Part shown: positions 12,076 through 23,476 of the stretch, piece by piece
How the letters are laid out: each line of letters opens with the position of its first letter
Position numbering within the stretch: position 1 is the stretch's first letter
Origin: Hypomyces perniciosus
Taxonomy: Eukaryota; Ascomycota; Sordariomycetes; Hypocreales; Hypocreaceae
DNA: 64,000 nt
Reading direction: 5' to 3'
Assembly (NCBI GenBank): GCA_008477525.1
Contig: SPDT01000007.1
Location: 6,696,001-6,760,000 of the forward strand
Program-made: the position numbers and the translations under genes
The notes under the pieces: generated by a model
The model's database searches: none
Told to the model about the DNA's origin: nothing
What the model saw: the letters and a program-made list of their open reading frames with translations, nothing else

Positions 12076-12873
12076 TTATCGCAAAGCGCCCGTCTCCCTC
12101 GCCATATCCAACACATCGCTCACCACCATCTCCACATCAGCCGTCTTAATGGGAAGTCTATGATGCCCATCCCACTCCACTAACCTCGTCTTGTCTGCCT
12201 TGCAATATGTCTTTAACAACAGCCGGTGTCGCTCAAGTCCTGGGTCCAGCAAGCCGTGCACATGCAGCGTCGGGATCCCAATGGCATGCTCGCCGTCAGC
12301 GCTCTCCGGCCAGTCCTTATGTGTCAGGCTTCGCTCCCCAGCATCCGTGATATATCGAGGAACGGGAAGCTTGCCAGTGCTATCTAGAATTACTGGCGGT
12401 GCGCTCCCAGCCATCAAAACACCGAAACGAAGGTTGATTCCCGGTAGTGGATGCGCCTCCGAGGGCCAATTCTCGATCCTCTCCTGCGCCCAGAGCAAAC
12501 TCGCTGCAATTTTAGCCCCCTGCGAAAACCCCAGTACACCAACCCACTCCCCCGTGCCGGCATCAGCCTCCATCGCCTTGCGACACTGGTCGATCACCTT
12601 GCGCGCTGCTTCTGACGCGGGGATCTCATCATGGTCATCCTGCCAACGCAACCAGCGGTAGAAGGGGGCATATTCGCCGTACACGGCGACTATGTCTGGG
12701 TGAGGCTTGCAAACGAAGGGTCCGTCGACGAAGACGAGGCGGAAATGGGGCTGTAGACGGGTGATGATGACACGACATTGGAGGCGGAAGACGCGGGCGT
12801 TGACGCCTCCGCCGTGAAGGCAGAGGATGCGTGGGAGAGGGAGAGTTTCCGGGTCGAGAGAGTTTGAGAACAT
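12076..12873 (-). CDS. FSH1-family serine hydrolase, 265 aa
   Basis: Single-exon ORF of 265 aa with ATG at 12873. It has the alpha/beta-hydrolase layout of the FSH1 (family of serine hydrolases) domain: strand-turn ILCLHGGGVN (oxyanion region, residues 16-25), FVDGPF (48-53), nucleophile elbow GFSQG with Ser117, the acid in HVHGLLDP (Asp210) and the catalytic His in GHHRLP (His238, HxxP motif). There is no signal peptide, so it is probably cytosolic. Length is normal for the family (240-290 aa). Some fungal members release polyketides (LovG type) and others are orphan esterases; nothing nearby ties this one to a synthase, so the substrate is unknown. Confidence 0.93.
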   Translation of the reverse strand: MFSNSLDPETLPLPRILCLHGGGVNARVFRLQCRVIITRLQPHFRLVFVDGPFVCKPHPDIVAVYGEYAPFYRWLRWQDDHDEIPASEAARKVIDQCRKAMEADAGTGEWVGVLGFSQGAKIAASLLWAQERIENWPSEAHPLPGINLRFGVLMAGSAPPVILDSTGKLPVPRYITDAGERSLTHKDWPESADGEHAIGIPTLHVHGLLDPGLERHRLLLKTYCKADKTRLVEWDGHHRLPIKTADVEMVVSDVLDMARETGALR

Positions 12874-13406
12874 GGCGATTGATGATGGATTGATTGTCTT
12901 GGGAGGCTATGTTTAAAGTAGAGCGGTTGGTGAACAGAACTGATCAGTGAGTGAGGGAGGGAGGGAGGGAGGAGGGGATCTCAGCCCTGTGATGATGAGA
13001 CAAAAAAGACGAGGCTGACAGACGACCCCACTTGTCCTGCAAGGGACTGTGCGATGGTGCTCCCCAATCCAATGTAATACTCATACAGTCTCAACACAGG
13101 TGCCAAGACAAAAGAAAGATGCCGAGTTTGCTATTCGATCTACACGCACGTATTAGCAATGAAGACAGTCGCCTCGCTCCCGAACGGAAGATAGCAAGAA
13201 GTCGCCGAATCGGAGTGTTTCGGGAATAATCTTCTTGGTATTATCGGAGCCCGAGCCCCGAAAATCGTACTAGACTGCAGTCAAGCAAACAGGCTTTGAC
13301 CACAAGGCTTGACTTTGGCACAAACAATGAACTTGAGCTGTATTACCCATTTTCTGCCCATAGTATCTACATCACACCGAATGCCGTAGTCTTTTATGGA
13401 TAGTGT

Positions 13407-13455
13407 TGCTTGTATTATGCTTGTATTATGCTTCTACTATGCTTGTATTATGCTT
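13407..13455. repeat. 11-bp tandem repeat, about 4.5 copies
   Basis: Units TGCTTGTATTA, TGCTTGTATTA, TGCTTCTACTA, TGCTTGTATTA followed by a partial TGCTTGCG. The third copy differs at two positions. It is non-coding as far as I can tell. Confidence 0.85.
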
Positions 13456-14789
13456 GCGTTTTCCCAAATGGCTGATTGAAGCCAAAGAGCGGATCCACCA
13501 AGATGCTACCAGTTATTTTCTTAAAACCTGCTAGGCTAGAAAAGTGAACTTTTGCCTGAGCTTTCACTTTTGTCTCTAGACACATCTCAGCATATTGACA
13601 TTTACCTGGGGGCCCTCCAAGTACAGAACTCGTCTCCACCCCTCCACATTTTCTCAGAGCATCCTGATACAATTGAGTACGAACCAAACGCCCCATTTAG
13701 AGGATATTTTACGGTAATTACAGCCAGATTGACAAGTCCGTTGTAGTCACAGATCAAGAAGATTACAACTTTCAGCATCGTATATTTCAGTGCGAATGCC
13801 AGTGTGGCTGTCAATGGTCTTAAGTGGCTCCCCTATTTCCAAGAGCACCTCCAGCTGGAACCTTGCAGGTCGGCTAGCTATAATATCTAAAATCGTTTAA
13901 ACAGCTTGGGGATTATATAGCAGTATGGTCAGGTTAACAGGGTCCGTTTGTCTCAATGGGTTGGTAGTATTTAGAAATAAGACCGTCCAGGCAGGTAGTT
14001 AAAAGTGAAGAAAAATGTGAGTTCACTCTTGGAAGAGCTTCTAACCATGGAAGCCATTGAGCTTATTGAAAAGGCCCATAGCGGTAAGGTGAAGAAAGAA
14101 AAGAATACAAAAAAAAATATAGTCCGAAAAAGTGTATTATGCCGGAGTAAAGCTGCTATCCAGACTTAATGAAAACAATCGATTTGACTAAAAACATTGG
14201 ATTGACTACCACACCATTTGATTACTGTGGCAAAACGGAGAGGAACCAGCTTAAACAACAGCAGCAGAATCTCTCTCTAGACACGTCGGTAATTGCGATT
14301 ATAAGTCTTGTGGAATGCTAGCCAACGAAAAGGCAACAAAACCCATTTTACATAGTCAGAGTTCCTGTTAGATGGACTAAACTATCAAGGATGTAAACAA
14401 ATAGAACAGGTACAACTCAAATCAAAATATCCAAATAACACAACAAGATCATTAAAATGTAGCTGAAAAGAGGTCAAAGGTATTCTTGTTGTAGAAACGT
14501 ACCTACTACTTATCAGGTTGAAGCTAGTCTTATAACCTTATTCATCGCAGAAGAAGTCTAGTCGTAGTTCTGCGAGTTAGCGAGTTGCGTTTGACATATC
14601 CCTAGCAGAAGCAACAGATATATGAAAACTGCTCCCCCTTCATGCAATTTAATGCCGATTATGGTGAAAGATATAGATAGGAGAACGAAGATAATATGTA
14701 CGCGATTATATTGTGTGATAGCTATGTGAATAATCTATTTTGAATAGACAACAATCGAAGAGAAGAGCCAAGTTGCAGGATATTTCTGT

Positions 14790-15440
14790 CTAGTTACAAT
14801 TGTAAAAGATTTTCCTTTGACAGCAAGGAAAATAGCTGTTGTCGAGTTGAGCTTTTAGCAGCCATTGCGTGTACCACCATAGCAAGACTTGCATTCCTTG
14901 AAGTTGACAGTGCTGGGTGGGTTGTTTTTTATTGAAGACATTCTTGATGAAGGGGAATCCAAAGTGATTGTAGCAGACCGTGTTCCGCACGCCGCCACGC
15001 TCGCTGAGTTTCTTGTCTGCAGTGATTTCAGTTGCGAAAATAGACTCGGGAATTGAGGTCAAGTCGGCCACAGTCAAGTTCGTAGCAATGATGAAATCGT
15101 CGGCATTGGACCCATCACGCTTGTAATCATAATTGGTTTCTTTCCCAGCCTTTTTATCATAGAAGAAAAACGACGCGCGTTCTGTCTTACATCTCACAAG
15201 CTCCCTTGCGTAACATCTTCCTCATTTTTTCCGGCAACAAGACCGACGTTATCCGACAATACTTCCCGGAAGGTTTCACTTCCTCAGCAGCCTTGATGCC
15301 CGTAACGATCTGCCAATAGGAGCGCAAAAGGCGGTGGCAATAGCAACGCTGTTGGATTCTGGGCGAGTCGCTTGTAGTACTGCACTGTGAGGAACTTGAT
15401 GTCTTTGCAGATGTTCATAGTATTGTCTCTGGACTGAGAG
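14790..15440 (-). pseudogene. Unrecognised, probably decayed coding stretch
   Basis: A 135-codon minus-strand frame (14790-15197) has codon-like composition and a plausible protein texture (for example DLTSIPESIFATEITADKK) but no family I recognise. Just upstream, another frame holds NICKDIKFLTVQYYKRLAQN, which is quickly interrupted. Stops and frame changes separate the pieces, as in an old gene remnant. It may equally be chance; no function is proposed. Confidence 0.25.
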
Positions 15441-16072
15441 ACTCGCTCATCTCTGCACTCCAGAAACCCTCTCTATGGTGGCACATTAGCTAAGGTGGGC
15501 GAAGAGTCGAATGCCCCAAAATACCAAAAAACCATGTGATGTTATCATCATAGCCAATATCAATAATATACCTTACTTACACACAATAATAAGTGTATAT
15601 TCTTTTAAAAAAAAAAGTCAGTAGACTGTATTTCAACACTTCATTAATCTTAATTTTTTTTTTTTTATAATATTACTTTTTATCATTTAAAGTGATTCCT
15701 AGTCTAATATATATCTATATATAATATAGTCAGCCTAAAACTTCCTGATAACCTTTCAAGGGAATTCGGAATTAATATTAAATACGGGAGTTTGCATATA
15801 AAATAGACAGTATAGGTACAAAGTAGCTATACATTAATATTCTACTATCCAAATACTAGCAGCTTAAACGTTACTTGACTAAACTTTCCCTCCTGCTGCT
15901 AGTGGCTGGCCGAGATCGGATAGAATCCAGACATTTTGAATACATTTTCGATTTCTTAGTGAGCGAAATTGTGATATGCCAGGTAGCTCCCCCCAAGCTA
16001 ACAGGTTGCTTCCTCTGCAAATGATTCCATTTGAATGGCTGCTTTTCGATTAATCTGGCGAAACGCTTCAAG

Positions 16073-17878
16073 ATGAATGTGGAGGTCAGCAAGGGGGGCT
16101 CCGTCTTCCACGGCACTGCCTACGTGAAAGGCAAGGCCTCGGGAATACTTATTGCAAGCGACATGGCGTTGAGCTTCTGGGGCGGCGTCAACCCTAAGAC
16201 GGGTGAGATTATTGACCGTCACCACACTCTAAGTGGAAAGCTTCTCCACGGTTCCGTCCTCGCTATCCCTGGCGGTCGCGGCTCATGCTCGGGCAGTGGC
16301 ATCATGCTGGAGCTTCTGCTCAATGAAAAAGGGCCCAGAGCGGTGTTGTTCGAGAGGCGCGAAGATATCCTTACCCTGGGAGTGATGATTGCGCAAGAGA
16401 TCTTTGGAAAGGCTATTCCTGTTATCACACTGAAGCCAGAGGACTTCCATGAGGTATTGAAGCTGAACGGAAGTCGTATTCACATCGACAACGATTATGT
16501 TTCCGACAAAGAATTCATTGAGATATCAAGGCAACACTCACTGGAGAATCTTGAAAGCCTTACCACAACCTTTGTTACTAATGTCGAGCTGTCTGATATC
16601 GATAGAGCCTTCCTGGAAGGTATATATGGGGAGGCCGCTCAAGCGTCCATGCGTATTGTTCTGCGTATGGCAGATTTGCTAGGAGCCAGGAAATTAATGG
16701 ACATCACACAGGTTCATATAGATGGCTGCATCTATACAGGGCCAGGATCACTAGCCTTTGCAGAAAAGCTTCGAGACTGGGGAGGCAAGGTCCAAGTCCC
16801 GACGTCCCTCAACTCTATCTCAATTGACCAGAAACGTTGGCGTGCACAAGGCATCGATTCCGCATTTGGCGAAGCAGCAGCAAAACTAGCAGACGCTTAC
16901 GTCGATATGGGCGCACAACCAACCTTTACCTGTGCGCCATACCAACTAGAGAGCGCGCCCAAGTTTGGTGACCAGGTGGCCTGGGCTGAGTCGAATGCCG
17001 TCGTCTATGCGAATAGCGTGCTTGGGGCAAGAACCATGAAGTATCCTGATTTTATCGATATATCTATTGCCTTGACTGGGCGGGCTCCAAAAGGAGGTCC
17101 TCACATTGGTGTTAATCGTCTAGCTTCGCTTTGTGTGGCAGCCCTAAACTTGGAAAATGTCAAGATTGACGACTCATTCTACCCTCTGCTGGGCTACCAC
17201 GTAGGCACCCTCGCCTCGGGTCAGATTTCAGTGGTAACAGGACTTGAGTCGCTTGCTCCATCGAGGGATGACTTGAAGGCATTTGGTGCCGCATTCGCGA
17301 CAGTATCCAGCGCACCAATGTTCCATATCGTCGGAGTCACTCCAGAGGCTACGTCGCTTGATGCAGTCATGAAAAGATCTCCAGATGTTCACTACGTCGA
17401 TGCCTATTTGAAAGACTTAAATCAATGGTGGGATAGGCTTAACAGTGCCTCGAATGATCATCATCAAGAAGTTGATCTGGTATCTCTTGGAAACCCGCAC
17501 TTTTCCTTTGGTGAGATAAAGAAACTCGCCAAACTCTGCCAGGGGCGCAAGAAAGCGGATAGTGTCAGTGTTATCGTCACATGTGGGCGTGCGACTCACG
17601 GCTTAGCCACCCAGGCCGGGCTGGTGGAAGAGCTGGAGAAATTCGGTGTTCAGTTTATGACCGACACCTGCTGGTGCATGATCACTGAGCCGATAATTCC
17701 TCCTGCGGCTAAAACGATCATCACCAACTCTGGGAAATATGCACATTATGGGCCGGGTCTCACGGGAAGAGCTTTCTACTTTGGAAGTATTGCTGGATGC
17801 GTTGAGGCTGCGTGTGAGGGTAGGTATGTCGGACAGAAGCCACCGTGGCTTTTAAACGAGGCATCACAAAACGACTAG
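16073..17878 (+). CDS. Fused aconitase-X protein, probable cis-3-hydroxyproline dehydratase type, 601 aa
   Basis: Single exon. ATG at 16073 is preferred because the swivel domain begins right after it (VEVSKGGSVFHG); an in-frame ATG at 16031 would add 14 aa. Residues about 1-140 are the small AcnX (DUF126-like) domain with LSFWGGVNPKTGEIIDRHH and a GRGSCSGSG loop that supplies the catalytic Ser in the family. Residues about 180-590 are the large AcnX (DUF521-like) domain with MADLLGARKLMDI, HIDGCIYTG, VPTSLNSISID and Cys-containing segments (TCAPYQ, VTCGRATHG, DTCWCM) suited to binding an iron-sulfur centre. Fusion of both domains in one chain is the type I arrangement, whose characterised members dehydrate cis-3-hydroxy-L-proline. 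The substrate is inferred. No hydroxyproline pathway partner lies adjacent; the isocyanide synthase is 600 bp downstream on the other strand. Confidence 0.9.
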   Translation: MNVEVSKGGSVFHGTAYVKGKASGILIASDMALSFWGGVNPKTGEIIDRHHTLSGKLLHGSVLAIPGGRGSCSGSGIMLELLLNEKGPRAVLFERREDILTLGVMIAQEIFGKAIPVITLKPEDFHEVLKLNGSRIHIDNDYVSDKEFIEISRQHSLENLESLTTTFVTNVELSDIDRAFLEGIYGEAAQASMRIVLRMADLLGARKLMDITQVHIDGCIYTGPGSLAFAEKLRDWGGKVQVPTSLNSISIDQKRWRAQGIDSAFGEAAAKLADAYVDMGAQPTFTCAPYQLESAPKFGDQVAWAESNAVVYANSVLGARTMKYPDFIDISIALTGRAPKGGPHIGVNRLASLCVAALNLENVKIDDSFYPLLGYHVGTLASGQISVVTGLESLAPSRDDLKAFGAAFATVSSAPMFHIVGVTPEATSLDAVMKRSPDVHYVDAYLKDLNQWWDRLNSASNDHHQEVDLVSLGNPHFSFGEIKKLAKLCQGRKKADSVSVIVTCGRATHGLATQAGLVEELEKFGVQFMTDTCWCMITEPIIPPAAKTIITNSGKYAHYGPGLTGRAFYFGSIAGCVEAACEGRYVGQKPPWLLNEASQND

Positions 17879-18480
17879 ACTACCAACAATGAGACGGCTT
17901 TGATGTTTATGTGCTATAGTCAAATTTAGTCTGTGGATCGTGTTGGATTGGCGAGGAGGTTGGAAGAGAATGGGTGTGGTGCTTACTAGGGATAAAAAGA
18001 TGTGAAGCGATGGGACGCGAGGGCCGTTTTCATGGCAAGCTCGAACATTCCCCCGATTTTGCCAGGACTTTAGAGGGCAGAGAGAGAATTTGTAATGCTC
18101 AATGGGCTGAAGATCACTACGATGGCGAAACGGCACAAGACTGGGCATGTGTGGTATCTTGACGACGGCTATCTAGAATGTGTCAGTCATTGTGCCTGGG
18201 TGGAATTCCTTCATATTGTACATGAAGCCAGCCATGCTCTAATCTTCCCCCGTTGACCTTCATACATCAAGGAAGGCCCCTCCGCACTTGGAAGGCCGGC
18301 CTACCTGGGTCGCACATACGGGTGATGCAGTCTAGCATGCTTGAACGGTGGCTACAGGGAGACCAGCTGGCAACTTAGTTGTGGCGACTACTGTCTTGCG
18401 ACACAAGGGGCGGCAGCAATCAACCCCCCCGTGGAAGAGTATTACTCAGTCCCTTCTTGAGCAATCGATCCTTTGGGTAT
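17879..18480. other. Convergent 3' intergenic region
   Basis: Between the stops of the aconitase-X gene (+) and the isocyanide synthase (-). It must hold both 3' UTRs. The few short frames have no recognisable domain. Confidence 0.6.
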
Positions 18481-20330
18481 CTATACATGCTTCAATCCGA
18501 AGCAACGAGCCGCGAAACTCCGCATGAATGCCAGAGTTTGATGCAGAAGTCCGCCGTTTCGAAGCCTAGTCGTCGTTCTTTCACTGTCCTCAGATTCAGT
18601 TGCATCATTTATGGTCGCTTTGATGCTTTCTACGTCCCTGCTGACTGGAGTCAAGCGAAAGTATGCACCCATCTCTTCTGGTGTGCTAGCTAGAATGCCG
18701 ATAAATTGGCCGCTTGACAGTGCCGACTGCACAACGCTCGACTTTGTCACATAGACGAACGAATGGCCCTCTATCTCAACCACACAGTTATGCCATGGGG
18801 TAGGCACATGCAGTAGGTCGTCCGACTCCATGAGAGCGCCATCTGGAGAGAGGATGTTGGTGGTGCGCACGTTTGGCCCGAATAACTGGACGCCGAATTT
18901 GGGACCAGAATTGGAATGTCTAAATAGCTCAAGTTAGATTTGTGACTTCAGGCTTACGTAGAGGGGGAACTGACGCATGAATAGAGAGGCGGATGTGGTG
19001 TGGGAATATAACCTCGACCAGATTAGAGTACGCTTGATTACGCTGTGCGGATGTGGTGTTAGATTGCAAGGCGGTTCTTAAAATTGGAGCTACCACGTAC
19101 TTGAATCATCTCAAAGGCAACCTTTGCAGAGAGCTTCCTGCGCCGACTTCGACTCAAGTCTTTGGTGTACATATTTTGGTCCAGATCTTCGAGCATGAAC
19201 TTGGAGAAGCCTCTGTAAAGGGCGAGAACCGTCGGATCCCCTGATTCAATGCGATTTCTCAGGTCATTGTCGTTTGCTTGAAATCCCATCATCAGGATGC
19301 GACGACATAGTTCGGACTCTTCGGCCATCTTCGTGGGGATATAATGGGGAATCTGTGGGATATCAAGCCCGGTTGACGTCTGCATCAATGTGTCCAGGGC
19401 AAAGATATCCACAAGGGATTTGAACCCTACGCGATCTCTCCCACCCCGCTGTCTGGTAATTTCCTCATTCATGGCAATAAGTTGGTCCCCGTATGAGTCA
19501 ACTACGGAGTCATCAACACCGACTGAGCATGATTAGCTGTGTCCAGAGTGATAGCAATGTAGGGACATACTGCAATCGCTGAACACATGTCCGTCACTGA
19601 TGATCCATATCTTCGCACCAGGCTCGTAGATTCTCTCGATCTCATCCATGAACCTGTGTAAGTTTGTCAAGGCAATGTATTCGCCACGATCTGGCTTGGT
19701 GCCCTGAACTTTGTTGGGATTGGATGATTTGCAGGGGAACGCTGGAAGACAGAATTCAACTCGTTTCCCTTGTGAGGTGAAATGATAGACACGGTCACGA
19801 AAATAATCTCGTCCCCTGTCATCCCACTCGTCTTGAAGACCAGAATATCTGAGAGTAGTATCGAAATGGTTGACGATAGCTTCAGTTGGATCTGCAAACT
19901 TTGTCGTCTTATCATTGCAATCAACTTTGCCATGAATGTCAAGTTCGATGGCGTGCAATATCAGTGAGCCGAAGAAATTTTCTATGTCGCTTGAAGGTGA
20001 TGTTGCGTGATCGGCTCTGAGTACAATGCCAATAATGTTACTCTTTGATGTTGCTCGTTCAAGCGCAACCAAGCATTGTGAGACGGGCACATCACACTCG
20101 CTTGTATCCAATGCCGCATCCAGTCCTATTGGAACAGCAACATATGAAGTCCCATTAGAATCTGTTGAGACATGTTGATAGGTTGAAAGGTGAACTCGAA
20201 GGCTGTCCCAAAGAGATCGAATCGTTTCCTGTGATGGGCCAGTGCAGTGCACAAGTGAGCCTGAGGGTCTTCGAACATAAGTTGCAAGAAAACGATGATA
20301 GATCGAACTCGTGGTTGCATAGTGATCCAT
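18481..20330 (-). CDS. Isocyanide synthase (DIT1/PvcA family), about 562 aa
   Basis: Complement of join(18481..18919,18975..19042,19101..19522,19571..20330). All three introns (48, 58 and 55 nt) restore conserved sequence: SDC|IGVDDSVVDSYG, EMIQ|RNQAYSNLVE and SIHA|HSNSGPKFG. The DIT1_PvcA core shows LPAFPCKSSNPNKV (about 190), PDRGE, EIYEPGAK-like YEPGAKIWIISDGHVFSD (about 237-250) and SGPKFGVQLFG (about 420). Family members turn an amino-acid amine into an isonitrile or formyl group using ribulose 5-phosphate; yeast Dit1 acts in dityrosine formation and A. fumigatus relatives make copper-linked isocyanides. Residues 1 to about 150 match no domain I know. The frame stays open upstream of the ATG at 20330 (a TTG at 20366 is not a credible start), so an extra 5' exon is possible. 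It is divergent with the P450 across 0.94 kb. No disabling lesion is seen. Confidence 0.88.
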
Positions 20331-21274
20331 AATTATACTAGCAAGTTGTTCAGAAGGCTCATGCAAACGTATAATGGTTGAGACTGTGAACCAGGAACTG
20401 GTATTAGTATTGACTTTATGTCTGTGTTGTGAGCTTTTCAGCTTACTGATAATGAGGCTATTCCTGACGAATTAAAGCATAGTTTAAACCACCTTCGTAC
20501 TCCATGGGTGGCAAATTACGGCATAAGCAGAATGCCTCGCCGGATAATTCACTCAACCTCAGCATTCGTCGTACAAGACCCATTTAGAGTCAGGCTGCAC
20601 CCCGTGACGTTTCGGAGTCTGACAGAAAATCCTCTCATATTACCGGCTGAAATGGCCACACTAGTTCTTGAGTGGCCCATTTTCCTGACTGTGATACCAA
20701 ACCTTTCAGCTCCAAGGTATGCTGATCCGCGCAGACCATGCGTTGGCACACGGATGGTGGCAAAAGGATTCTCAGCTCGTATCTGACAATACAAGGCGAA
20801 ATTTGTGTTGATGTTTCGGGTGATCTTGGCACTAGCGGGGCTGTTGTGTGCAAAAGATCTTGAACAAGGGGGTAGGTTTGCAGTTTGTAGGGCATCAGTA
20901 CCAGTACACAGAGGTTCAAACACAAGAAATAGCTCGAGTTGCCTGGATGAAGCCAATCATAGTTAGCTCCTCTGTCATCAGAACTTAAGACCGAATAAAA
21001 GCAAGGAAATGGAGCCTTCATCCTGGACTTGTGCTAGTCCGTTATCACAAAGGATACGTTGGATCCACGTGGTCCACATCGAGCTTTGGTGAAAGCATGC
21101 ATTATGCACATGTCACTTGATCATTCAGGAGGTCCGGTAAAAGTTGTCGTATTTGCAATTTGGGAATTTGAATTTAAGCTTTTGAGGTGATTCTCCATTT
21201 CTCTAGCCTGGTCACCTCATGTGATGAATGTGAGAGTCTGAAATCGCAGAGAATCTACCAAGCGGACTTCAAAT
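20331..21274. promoter_or_regulatory. Shared divergent promoter region, isocyanide synthase / P450
   Basis: Head-to-head spacer of 944 bp between the isocyanide synthase (-) and the P450 remnant (+), the arrangement of yeast DIT1/DIT2. No coding sequence is recognised; open frames at 20508-21021 lack domains. No clear TATA box or repeated operator was identified by eye. The function is inferred from gene orientation only. Confidence 0.5.
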
Positions 21275-23003
21275 ATGGCAGAGTTCTTGCTTTGCCTTGC
21301 TGGCAAAATCTTATTTATCGTCACATTTCTTACAGTCTTGGCATATTTCGTCTTTCTATTGCCCCCCAAATACCCAATTGGCATTCCTTCGATCCCGTTT
21401 TGGGTCGCTCTCATTCCCCTATTCAGAGATGTTGATCAACAAGACATTTTTCGAAAACATATCAAGAAACCCTTGGAGACTCATGGAGCAGTCAAGATTT
21501 TCTTTGGCTCTCAGTGGAATGTTCTTGTGCATCGTCCGACTTACCTAGCCGAAATCTTTAAAAAACGAGGACGAGTATCAGAAGAGCGGGAACCAGAAGA
21601 AAATCCCCCAAAGCGTCTTGGCTTCATTTCTAGGAGATAATATTATCTCTAGCCATGGGGATGTTTGGAGACTGTATCAAGGAATCTTGAAACCCGGACT
21701 ACAGAAATCCTTCGAGTCGGACATTGGCATCCTCTTGAACAATGCTCATAAGCTATGCGACCTGCTTCTCAACCACCAAGCCAAGTTACCCAAAGATGGT
21801 GTTTTTGGTCCAGGGGATGTTTCAGAGATACACAATTGCCAATTTTGCTCAAGTTCTCCTTCGGACGGACTTTGGGGTGAGTACAGACACCGAGCACCAT
21901 GTATTCTTATGTACTCACAGAAGATTTCATCGCACCCGAGACAGACTCTTGAATCGGGAGATGCGTACTTGAACAGGTTGCAATTGTCAATCAAGCGCGA
22001 GATATTTAAGCCGATCTTCCTGAATTTCCCTTTTCTGGATCGCCTTGGCTTACCAAGCCGTGAGAGGGCACGCCGACTTGCGGCTCATTTCACAGATCAA
22101 CTGGTCGCAGCGATTGAGGAATCAGCCGCAAGGCGGGAGCCAGATGTGAACTCTAATGAGCTGGCAGACAGATTGGTGGAAGCTCGGTCCTCCGGGAGGC
22201 TAACAGAACAACAATTTCGTGATAACGCAACCGTTGCATTCGTGGCTGGTCAGGAGAATCCACAGCTGGGCCTAACTTCGACTGTTTACTTGCTTGCCAA
22301 GTATCCGGTATGTGACCGATTGGGGGCAAGGTGGAGAATAGGGTCTGAACGGGGGTTCAATGCTGACATTCACGCAGGAGATCCAAGAACGCCTGCATGA
22401 GGAAGTCAAAGCCGTTGGGACAGATATGCCGAGCTTAGAAGTATTGCAGGAGATGCCGTGGCTCGCAGCTGTGGTCTTCGAGAGCCTGCGGTTGCTGCCA
22501 CCAATCGCACAGCTCATTAATCGACGAGCATTCAGGCCGTTAATGCTTGGCGACAGCATTTACGTACCAGAGGGAACATACTTGGGCTATAATTGCTACT
22601 CAACAAATCGAGACACAGAGGCCTGGGGTGCTGACGCACATCAGTTCCGTCCCTAACGTTGGGGTGAAACTTTCCAGGACATACAGAGAACATACCGCCG
22701 AAAACGTGCTCATTCTGAATTCATCACATTTCATGGAGGGCGTCGAGCATGTCTGGGGGAGCGGTTTGCCCTGTTGGAGCTCAAGGCCACACTCTTCGTG
22801 CTCTGCCGGGATGTCCGATGGAGACTCGACCCAACGTGGATTGATAGACTGACCCCAGTGCGTTTTCCCTGTCCAATAGTGAAGACAATGGTTACAAAAA
22901 GAACTGACATGTGTTTTGCTAATAGGCCGGGCCCATATGCCCAAAAGCTTTGAGAATTATGGTGGTGAAGCGTGAAGGCAAGGAAGGGTCTCAACCAACA
23001 TGA
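21275..23003 (+). pseudogene. Cytochrome P450 (DIT2/CYP56-like), broken
   Basis: Starts with a membrane anchor (FIVTFLTVLAYFVFLLPP) and a Pro-rich hinge. Family motifs are present in order: ExxR (FESLRLLPP), the PERF region, and the haem loop FHGGRRACLG with its Cys ligand. Three lesions are visible. An A6 run at 21560-21565 shifts the frame by +1, and the next frame continues the family sequence. A T5 run at 21802-21806 shifts it again. A TAA at 22654-22656 replaces the Glu of the PERF motif. Introns appear at 21877-21920, 22308-22377 and 22858-22925, with the stop at 23001-23003. No single reading frame yields a full enzyme. It is the natural tailoring partner of the adjacent isocyanide synthase. 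Both indels sit in homopolymers, so sequencing error must be excluded, but the nonsense codon is independent of that. Confidence 0.88.
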
Positions 23004-23476
23004 TTGATGGGGACTGACCCACTACATAGCCGAGCGGGATCTTATTTGCCCTAGTTCCATGTACTACTAGTAGTAGTACTAGTACTCGTACTATCTTGCT
23101 CAAATGCCGCGAAGAAATACTAGTCATACGATATGGTTGGCGCGTAAGGCGAATGTGGTGCTAACATGGGCCCAGTGGGACCTTTGCTCCAGGTTCCAGT
23201 TCGGATCCTAGTAAGCTTAACGCACCCTTCCTTATTATCTACATAGGCTAGGGAGAGAAATATTGAGGAAATTTCTACTCCGTACAAATCGGAGATCCAA
23301 CTAGATGAGAGTCAACATGAGTCTACTACGACCCGGTGGGCAAATAACTTATTCTTTCACGCATTAAGAAACATATAAGCAAATTAGTTATTTTTCGCAC
23401 TAACTACTGGCGGAACATTACCTGTTCTTAACAGCATTTGAGTGGCTCACGACATACAGCTCCTGTCTCGTGACCC
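23004..23476. other. Intergenic spacer between P450 remnant and Atg22-like gene
   Basis: About 470 bp between two convergent 3' ends. It contains an alternating ACTAGTAGTAGTACTAGTAC tract (about 23062-23092) and one TACTCCGTA motif (about 23277-23285). No gene is seen. Confidence 0.6.

Larger units (their letters stand above)
12874..16072. other. Gene-poor stretch between the FSH1 hydrolase and the aconitase-X gene
   Basis: 3.2 kb without a gene I can defend. It holds an 11-bp tandem repeat (13407-13455), scattered degenerate-looking minus-strand frames around 13448-13814 and 14790-15440, and AT-rich DNA from 15520 to 15870 with poly-A/T runs. The change from evenly composed coding DNA to AT-rich, stop-laden sequence here marks the likely edge between conserved and accessory DNA. 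Confidence 0.55.

Noticed and set aside
20331..20366. Start of the isocyanide synthase at 20366
   Set aside because: That codon is TTG, not ATG; fungal nuclear genes rarely use it, so the ATG at 20330 was chosen.
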